Shown piece by piece: positions 57,120 through 64,000 of a stretch of DNA of 64,000 nucleotides (the stretch's first letter is position 1; the number at the start of each line of letters is the position of its first letter). The notes below the pieces were generated by a model. It was not told the DNA's origin, did not search any database, and was given only the letters and a program-made list of their open reading frames with translations. The translations under genes were made by a program, and so were the position numbers. This DNA comes from Diphasiastrum complanatum (Eukaryota > Streptophyta > Lycopodiopsida > Lycopodiales > Lycopodiaceae), in contig CM055106.1 of NCBI GenBank assembly GCA_029204225.1, forward strand, positions 15,573,278 to 15,637,277, written 5' to 3'.

Positions 57120-57498
57120 CATGTGTTGGATCAATAGGCGGTCTACGTCGACTGATGGAAGAGCTTGAAGATGAACCAGTCAATAGTTGTTCATTGTACT
57201 TTAGTCTTGATTGCTCCTTTTTTCTGTGATAGAGCTCAATTCTTTTTTCTTTCTCTAAATCACGTGGAGGTACGATAATTTCCCTAGAATTCATAATTCC
57301 AATCAAATGTCATTGTAAGAATAAATTTGCAAGAAAAATTATACACTCATATTCAAATAACAAATAAAGTGCAATTGATGTCAATATCAATAATAATATA
57401 CACCTGCTGTTGCGATCATGAGATGAATCGCTATCTGATGATGATGACATCGTCGATGACATATACACACTGTAGCCAGCTACTCTATACCACATCAT
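57120..57498 (-). CDS. 5' exons of the CACTA minus-strand gene (tentative)
   Basis: Frame from about 57470 reads MSSTMSSSSDSDSSHDRNSR and ends at a donor-like CAGCAG|GTGTAT (57402). Frame 57284-57120 reads IIVPPRDLEKEKRIELYHRK, then KEQSRLKYNEQLLTGSSSSS and RRRPPIDPTH, between an acceptor-like AATTCTAG and a donor-like ACAT|GTATGT. A Ser/basic-rich short protein start is implied. No domain is known. It may belong to the transposase transcript or be a separate small gene. Confidence 0.4.
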
Positions 57499-58690
57499 AA
57501 GTAATCATTATGAGACCGTATATTCTGAACAAATATAATAAAATTTGTTAAAGACATGCCAACATCTAATCCATGTATATTCTACTTATGCTTAATGTAA
57601 ATTTAATATTCTAGTAACATTGCTATCAAGAAAATTGCTTGGGTGGGCCAACACATGACGAGCAATCAAAATGAGGTTCATACTGACAAATGTTAGACAT
57701 TAGTAGATAGTGCGTGCAGGCCTATCTCAACTAATTTAAAGACCACATAGCAGTCAATGTTCGAAGCTCTCAGTTTAAACTCTTGTCTAAGATGAGTGAT
57801 GATCTCACTCGATCTTTCTTTCAAGATGGAATGATCAAAATCAAACAATCAATCATATACTCAATTGATTCATTGCCCACTCAATCACTCATTTGATTAA
57901 TTAATACTTGGCTCGAGTTAGTTAAAGGTAAATCTCTTTGGATTGGCCTAGTGTGCCATGGTATCTCATGACGAGCAATATGCATTTGCCCTTTCTATCT
58001 ATGGTTGCTTTGTATGCAAGAAATCATATACTAGATAACACACCATTGATCAACATCTTTATTACAATGCTAAATGATATTTCAACTAATTACTATGATT
58101 TCATATAAGGTTATATAGGTCACACACAAACAATTAAAAAGATTTATCATATAGGTCACATATCACTAAGGTCCTCAATATAACATAAATGCTTTTGATC
58201 ATGAATCTAAATGACCCCATGCAACCATTTAAGAGGCCACATGACAAAAGCAAAAAATATTTATTTGACCATGTAATTATGTCATCAAATTATATCAAAT
58301 CTATGACACCTAGATTATTAATAAACTAAATGTTTTATGACATCACCGATTTGACATAATATTATGTCATAAAATCTTAAAAAACTTGTCAAATTACTTG
58401 TTTAATAACAATATGTACTATTTCTTATCTCATGATTTTGTCTTGTATGTCAAATCTCAAGAACAATAAAATTTATAACAATATAAAACTAGTTTTAACA
58501 ATTAAATACTACCATAATGATCTTTGAATTGATTTTTTTACATTCCATCATATTAAAAAATATATTTTATGTAAAATCCTACAATAAAATATTCTCATGA
58601 AATCTAGAAAAGATTATGAAAATATTGAATGACATTTGAAGCATGCAAGCCCATGTGGGGGACCCTCTCACGTGCCAAGAGAGGGAAAAA
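57499..58690. other. Non-coding region between the two divergent CACTA genes
   Basis: AT-rich DNA without a recognisable gene. It must hold the starts of both the leftward and the rightward transcripts of the element if the arrangement is real. Confidence 0.45.
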
Positions 58691-58693
58691 AAC

Positions 58694-58753
58694 TGCATGG
58701 ATATTGCGTGGATTATCCACACGTGGATAACTTCTGAGTGGATAATCCACGCG
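58694..58753. repeat. Internal cluster of GCGTGGAT-type palindromes
   Basis: Contains ATTGCGTGGATTATCCACAC, ACGTGGATAA and GTGGATAATCCACGCG, the same motifs as the two ends of the element, about 330 bp upstream of the start codon of the rightward gene at 59087. It could be a regulatory site for that gene or the end of a second, smaller element. Confidence 0.75.
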
Positions 58754-59086
58754 AAACTTGAATGCCAATAAAATAGCATTTCCGCGAGCATTCTTGCTCC
58801 TCTTCTTTTGCTTTCAAGTTTTATAGGTTTTCTAATCTAGTGTTTAGTGCTCTTGCTTGCTATTGCTCTTCTAAGCTCTATAGATCTTGCTTGCTTGCTT
58901 TTGGTTGCTCTTCATTGCTAGTGATCTTGCTCTTGCTTTCGCTGCTCTATTGAACTTGTTTGGTCTTGCTTACTATTAATCTATTGCTTTCTATTCATTG
59001 CTTACTCTTTTAATCTAAAAGTCTTCAATACTCTTTCACTCCCATTCTCCACTACTTTCTAACTTTTCAAGTTTTTCTTTGATACA

Positions 59087-60224
59087 ATGTCTTCAAGTGG
59101 TAGGTCAAGTGGAAGGTCAAGTGGGAGACCATCTAAGAGAAGATCTTTTGAGGAGCCCGAAGAATATAATCAAGAGTGGTTTGAGAATCTATCTCCTCAA
59201 CAAAGAGATAGAATAAAAAATCTTGTGTTATCTTCTTCGGGTGAATCATCCAAGAGAAGAGCTTCCAAAGGTGCCCCTTTCCAAGAATCGTGTAGTGTGT
59301 ATTATGATCTTAATCCACGTGGTGGAGTTATAAAAAATACGCGTGGCAATGTAGTTCATGCCTGTTTGCGTGATTTAGTTGCTTTATATTTTGGTAAAGA
59401 TTACATGATTGGTGGTCCTCCCAATCGCTTGAAGACAAAAATAAAATAATAGAGACTTTGTATTCTGAATTCCCTTAATCCAATGCTTTTAGTAGGACTT
59501 GGGCCTTGAATACAATGTGCCTTTGGATTTAAAACAAAAGGCAATTGATGAGAAGAGCCGTGAGGAATCCCAAGAATCCCACGAAGCTTGGATGGTGCTC
59601 CAAAAGGGATTGGAGGAAGGTGAAAGGGGAATTGTTGCACAACAATCCCCAAAAGTATGAACAACATGTAGGGCCGCCGCCGAGAAGCTCTTAAAACATG
59701 GCCAAAGTCACTTGGGATCGGGAGGACGGGGCAATCTAGAGGCCCAATTTGTAAGTGCAATATTTTTTAATATGATTCTATTTTTGTAGTGAGATTGTTA
59801 ATGTTTTTTTATTGCTAAACTATATTGTATTGCTAAACTATGTTTTTTTGTTGAATGTAGCTTAGTGATTTTGGAAGACACATGACCGCCGCGGAGTACA
59901 AGCAAGGTTACGATCATGGATGTGCCGGCCTTAAGGCTTTTATGGAATCCCATGGATTGTTTCCAATCGTAAACTCTTACCCTTTATTGTTTTGTGATTG
60001 TTTACTTTGTGGTTTACAAGTAAGTTTAATTCCAATTTAATTAAATCTTTGATTCTATTTTGTAGAGATGCTCTACACCTTCAAGTGTTTGTGATGTGGA
60101 AGAAAATGTGAAAGAGAACGTGGAAGAGTACGTGAATGAGAGCGAAGGGGAGTTTGAAGATGTGGACACCAATGTACACCTTCAAGATGAAGGAGGCGAG
60201 GAGGGAGGAAGTGATGATGAGTAG
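59087..60224 (+). CDS. Small spliced gene of the CACTA element, unknown family
   Basis: Exon 1 from 59087: MSSSGRSSGRSSGRPSKRRS (a coding repeat), then EWFENLSPQQRDRIKNLVL and LNPRGGVIKNTRGNVVHACL. A second block (59496-59750) reads DLKQKAIDEKSREES, AWMVLQKGLEEGERG, AAAEKLLKHGQSHLG and ends at donor ATTT|GTAAGT. Exon 59861-59968 (LSDFGRHMTAAEYKQGYDHG) and exon 60066-60224 (ending EEGGSDDE-stop) have clean AG/GT borders and phase 0. One TGA (59658-59660) interrupts block two, and the exon 1 border is unclear. A basic, repetitive start and acidic end suggest a DNA-binding accessory protein like TNPA of En/Spm; this is inference from position only. Confidence 0.6.
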
Positions 60225-60489
60225 AGGTTTTTAAATTAAATGGAAGGCCTTGTAGAAGGCAATGTAGAAAGAGAGAATTTATTCTCTCATCAATGTACTT
60301 GTTTTTTAATCAATCAATATAATGTTTTGGCATCACATCATTCTTACAAAATTTTAGAATGCCCACGCGCTTGTATCCACGCGTATATCCACGCCAATCC
60401 ACGTGAATTTTTTTTTGCTCGCGCGTCCTCCTTTGTATTGTGCGTGGATATTTGCGTGGATATTTGCTATATGTGTTCTTGTGGTGATA
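60225..60489. repeat. Right subterminal region of the CACTA-type element
   Basis: Motifs TATCCACG, CCACGCG and GCGTGGATA occur at 60363-60405 and 60441-60470. The outer end near 60485 (TTCTTGTGG) resembles the complement of the left start near 49216 (CCACAACTAG), but no CACTA end and no 3-bp target duplication could be confirmed. Confidence 0.6.
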
Positions 60490-60905
60490 AGGTATTTACT
60501 ATATTTGGCAGTAATTTTGTACGTCCGTCAGATAAGATTTCTACATTTAATGAAATAGAAGCATTGGATTATTCACAATATGAAGTTTTTTCAGAAATAT
60601 TTGCTATTCCAGTTGTGGATGTTCCGGATGTGTATCTAAATGCAGGTTGTGAATTCTTAGCAATTCTTAGCTCAATAAATTTAGGTCATGAACAAGCAAT
60701 GAAAGAACAGATCATAAATGAATTTAAAGATGTTTTTCCAATTGAATTACCTCATGTTTTACCACCATATAGGTCAGTAGACCACGGGATTGAGTTAATT
60801 CCAGAAAATCAACTTATCTAGATCTAGACAACCTTACAGGTTTTCTCCAAAAGAGGAGATAGAGATTTCAAGTCAAATAGAAAATTATCTGAGGATGAGA
60901 CATAT
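60490..60905 (+). pseudogene. Ty3/gypsy protease-RT junction fragment
   Basis: Plus-strand frame (within 60240-60821) reads FGSNFVRPSDKISTFNEIEA, YLNAGCEFLAILSSIN, then EFKDVFPIELPHVLPPYRSV and DHGIELIPENQ. After a frameshift SRQPYRFSPKEEIEI follows. This is the stretch just before and at the start of gypsy RT (the PP-R-VDH-IEL motif). It stops before the catalytic domain. Confidence 0.75.
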
Positions 60906-60989
60906 GAGAATACCTATGGATCATCAGCTTCAGTGCAAAAGTAGTAATCACAAGAGAAGGCATGAAGATGTAGATAATCAAGGGTGTAT

Positions 60990-61190
60990 TTTCATCTACA
61001 AAAATGGAGGTTTTCAAAGACAAAGCAAACACATAGATATTCAAGTACCACTTTGTTAAAGATTTGGTGCAGAATAATAGGATGATTCTGGATTATTGCT
61101 CTACTGATGAAATGATAGCAGATGTAATGATCAAAGTATTGCCAAAAGATAGATTAACTATCTTAAAGATGGATTAGGTGTCGAAAAATT
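60990..61190 (+). pseudogene. Copia RNase H C-terminal scrap
   Basis: Plus-strand residues read KYHFVKDLVQNNRMILDYCS, then TDEMIADVMIKVLPKDRL, the end of copia RNase H (compare YHFVRE...KDQLADIFTK). It is only about 70 codons with a stop and follows the gypsy scrap within 100 bp, so two different superfamilies are joined here. Confidence 0.75.
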
Positions 61191-61598
61191 AAGATACAAA
61201 ATGGCTAGAATTGAGGAAGGGATTGTTGGTGCTCAATGGCAGAGGTGGTGACATCTGTCGGTTGCATGATGTCAAGCCACACCGTATTGCCGAGCACCAA
61301 GTGTCAATTCAAGCCATGAAACTAATCCACTTTAAGTACAGAACATTTAAGATTATGGAACGTGAGGCAATGACCCTGCCCCGTGAAGCACTTTTTGGGG
61401 TGTAGGCCAAGGCAGTATATATATGTGCAATTTTTTATAAGAATGTTATGCGTTTTTGCTTTGGTGTCTGTGGAATGCCTTAATTCATAGATTGCATTAA
61501 TGTCCTGCTGTAGAAGTTATGTTTGCTCACACCATTAAGTCTTCTGTTGGTGATACGTAAGAATCACCTTCATCTTGTTGTGGGCTTGGCTAGAGCTT
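61191..61598. other. Intergenic region 3' of the receptor kinase
   Basis: Downstream of the kinase stop on the minus strand. It probably contains its 3' UTR and terminator. No other gene was recognised. Confidence 0.5.
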
Positions 61599-63830
61599 CT
61601 ACGCCATTTCCTTCACGGCTCCCACTGTGTCTTCCTGTGGTTCTGATTCGTAAGAAGCACCATAACCTTGTTGCAGGATCTGCTCAAGCTTTTCTGCCAC
61701 TTCCTTCATGCCAGGCCGATGATCCTTCTTTGGAGATAGGCAGCACAATGCAAGCTCCGCAACGCTGGTCACCGTCTCTCTTACCTCTGGCTTGGATTGA
61801 ATCTCCAAGTTAGGATCAACTACGTCATGAAATGCCCCACATTGGATTTTTGCAATGGCAAAGGATGCAAGGTTGATATCTTCAGTCTCCCTGGACATGT
61901 CCACTGCCCTCTTGGCAGATATCATCTCCATCAAAACTACACCGAAACTGTAAACATCGCTCTTGTCAGTCAATTGATAGCTTTCGTAGTATTCTGGATC
62001 CACATAGCCTAGTGTTCCTTGTGGAGCCGTGGAGATGTGTGTTACCTCGAGAGGAACAAATCTGGAGAGCCCAAAATCTGCTACCTTGGTATGGAAGCTT
62101 TCATCGAGGAGAATGTTTGTAGGCTTTACGTCCCTGTGTAAGATCGGAGGGCAGACGCTCTCGTGGAGGTATGCCAGAGCACGAGAAGTTTCCACGGCAA
62201 TTCTGAGACGAGTTGTCCAGTTCAGCCCTCTGCCCCGATGGCGATGGAGATGATCGGCAAGAGTTCCATTGGGGACGAACTCATACACCAACAGCAATTC
62301 TCTCCCCTCGAGACAGCATCCGTGCAGCTGAACCAGATTGCGATGCCTGACCCTCGAGAGAATAGTCACCTCATTGCAGAATTGAGTCAATCCATATTTG
62401 CTATACTGATTGAGCTTCTTCACAGCGACGATCTGTCCATCTCTGAGATTGCCCATGTAAACAGTGCCGAATCCTCCAGCCCCCAATTTCCTGGTTTCTG
62501 AGAATGAGTTCGTTGCTATCTCAAGTTCTCTGTAAGAAAATAGAGTGATTTTTTTGAAATTGAGGTTTTGTATCAACTCCTTGTCTTTCTCAGAACTCCA
62601 ATTGAAGCCAGTGACATTTTCATGGTTTCCAATTCTTGCCCTTCTCAAAAACAGCAGGAGAACTCCGAGAAAACCCATTATCAATATAATCGCCCCCCCC
62701 ACGCAAAGTCCTGTAATCAAACATATTCGCCCAAAACAACTTAGATTGAGGACTCAAGAATCATTCTTGATAGGGACAGATGAATTATAAGTACAACATG
62801 CTTTTATGATTGACCGCATAATTTGTTCTCCTCCTTAAAATGATTAAGAAATCAATAAAGAATTTTGTAGTTTCTTACCGATGATTAAAGAAGTATGATT
62901 GCGAGTTTTGGAGCAGGAAGCGCCCATGCAATCTGCTCAGCAGCACAACAATCTTCATCAAAGAAAATCATCTATCCTCAAGCAAGCAGCAGCCTACATA
63001 TACGTCGCACGGAAGAAAGCGTTGAATCCTTTCTATCGGCATGTACCTGGGCATTTAGTCGATGAATTGGTGCTGCCGCATAGGCAAAGGAAGCTGCTGC
63101 TTGAGCCGTATCCGCAAGAGCCACGACTTTTTAAGCAGTCAGTACAATATGCTTGATCAGGTGGAGCTACATACTCCAGCTCAAGAAACAGCTCACCACT
63201 ATGCTGCAAACCTGACGCTGATGGTGCTGCCGAGGCCATATTAGGAAAACTCATAATAAAAGCTTGGCCATACACGCCACATGTGAAATTGGGACCACTC
63301 GTTTCAGAAATGGCAGTCGCGCAGCACTGAATAGAATCAGAACTGTTGCACCCATAGAAACTATCAGTAGCACAGGAAGAGTTCACAAAAAGACGAGATC
63401 TACAGAGGTATGGAATCTCCGAGGTAATACTACCAAGATTGCTATCTCTACAAACTAAGAATTTATCCAACTTGAGTAAGTATGTACCAGTGACATCGAG
63501 ATTACGAAGATATGTACAAGAAACTAATTCGCCAAAGTCTTTCAATATTATGGTACGATTAACGTAATCTATGTCGTGGATCTGGTAAGCATAGGAGCTA
63601 AGCTGCAGCTGCAACATGTTCTGCACGCAAGCTAAACTGTAACCGAGCCTGCCACATCCGTCACCGATACCAAATGGATACTGGACGAGTATAGCACCGC
63701 AGTAAGTTTGGCAAACGTCGCCGAGGCTGTGGGAGACAGTGGAGAGAAGTGCAAGGCTTAAAACTCCGAGAAAACCTATGGGAAGCGACTTGTAACCTGA
63801 AATTAATAAGAACGCTGTTGAACTATCCAT
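61599..63830 (-). CDS. Receptor-like kinase, LRK10L/WAK-associated type
   Basis: Two exons: 63830-63047 (phase 1) and 62710-61599, spliced to give a 631-residue protein. Residues 1-36 are a signal-peptide-like hydrophobic start. A GUB_WAK-type cysteine-rich region follows (C-QTYCG, then YPFGIGDGCG and YSLAC). A WAK-associated C-terminal motif lies near 232-245 (CTDCLKSRGSCGYG). A transmembrane helix lies at about 266-283, ending in RRAR. Kinase: KLGAGGFGTVY 336-346, VAVKK with Lys359, HRDVKPTN 453-460 (RD-type), DFG 473-475, GTLGYVDPEYY. All catalytic residues are present and the frame is open. Relatives sense cell-wall or apoplastic signals at the plasma membrane; the ligand is unknown. It lies among dead TEs but appears intact. 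Confidence 0.92.
62711..63046 (-). other. Intron of the receptor kinase gene
   Basis: Donor CCAG|GTACAT at 63046 and acceptor GATTACAG|GACTTT at 62711; 336 bp. Joining the exons changes CPG|T into CPG-LCVGGA with no stop, and the transmembrane segment follows directly, which supports this splice. The phase is 1. Confidence 0.9.
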
Positions 63831-64000
63831 CTCATGTACATGCTATGAATTCTCATTCCAAATTGATCCTAGAAATCCTCAAATTGGAGCTACATGATCA
63901 GCTAGTAAACAACTTCTCTGGATTTTCCAACTCCCATCATGCGCTCCCATACGTTTCCCAGGAAAGAAGCTTGCGCTCCCATACGTTTCCCAGGAAAGAA
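63831..64000 (-). promoter_or_regulatory. Upstream region of the receptor kinase with a direct repeat
   Basis: A 28-bp sequence starting GCGCTCCCATACGTTTCCCA at 63941 is repeated exactly from 63973 to the window edge at 64000 (offset 32 bp). No TATA box is obvious within this short stretch. The array may continue outside the window. Confidence 0.7.

Noticed and set aside
63941-64000. Direct repeat at the window edge as an assembly duplicate
   Set aside because: It cannot be judged from this window; it is recorded as a repeat only.

Overview
This is nuclear DNA from a land plant. It holds an interrupted, intron-containing receptor-kinase gene of the wall-associated/LRK10L type, plant Ty1/copia and Ty3/gypsy polyproteins, a CACTA (En/Spm) transposon with a TNP2-like transposase, and LTRs followed by the initiator-Met-tRNA primer site TGGTATCAGAGC. 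It is AT-rich, almost gene-free and packed with decayed, nested, rearranged LTR elements. That fits a large seed-plant genome (a gymnosperm is possible), but the sequence alone does not fix the species.

Layout. 1-2480: minus-strand copia remnant that has lost its reverse transcriptase. 2.5-3.4 kb: unidentified ORFs. 3.36-11.25 kb: two copies of one minus-strand copia family back to back; the left copy carries a 244-bp MITE and a complete solo LTR with a 5-bp target duplication, and the right copy still has its 5' LTR and primer site. 11.3-13.5 kb: degenerate ORF with a long coiled coil. 13.9-15.5 kb: minus-strand gypsy pol with two retropepsin-like segments in tandem. 15.6-18.6 kb: unrecognised coding debris and an LTR-like promoter. 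18.65-19.3 kb: LTR plus primer site. 21.2-24.9 kb: plus-strand gypsy gag-pro-RT cut by an LTR fragment. 25.4-28.3 kb: minus-strand copia and its LTR. 30.1-31.6 kb: copia RT/RNase H block. 32.0-33.3 kb: possible unrecognised multi-exon gene. 34.7-36.0 kb: gypsy gag. 37.1 kb: exon-like scrap of a PP2C/protein-kinase gene. 37.9-40.6 kb: copia RT/RNase H and LTR. 41.3-44.0 kb: copia gag-int head to head with an LTR. 44-47 kb: unidentified remnants. 47.36-48.24 kb: LTR with integrase sequence replacing its middle. 48.8-49.1 kb: decayed CENH3-like histone.

49.2-60.5 kb is a decayed CACTA-type element. GCGTGGAT-type subterminal palindromes lie at both ends and at 58.7 kb. A multi-exon TNP2-like gene runs leftward (57.5 to 51.0 kb) and a small spliced gene runs rightward (59.09 to 60.22 kb). 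A SET-domain-like exon with its own splice acceptor lies between the transposase-associated domain and the TNP2 core. This is the most unusual feature of the window.

60.5-61.2 kb holds scraps of gypsy RT and copia RNase H. 61.6-63.83 kb is the one host gene that appears intact: a 631-residue receptor-like kinase with extracellular GUB_WAK/WAK-associated regions, a transmembrane segment and a complete kinase domain, encoded by two exons whose junction keeps the frame. The TE genes do not form working units; nearly all carry stops, frameshifts or deletions.
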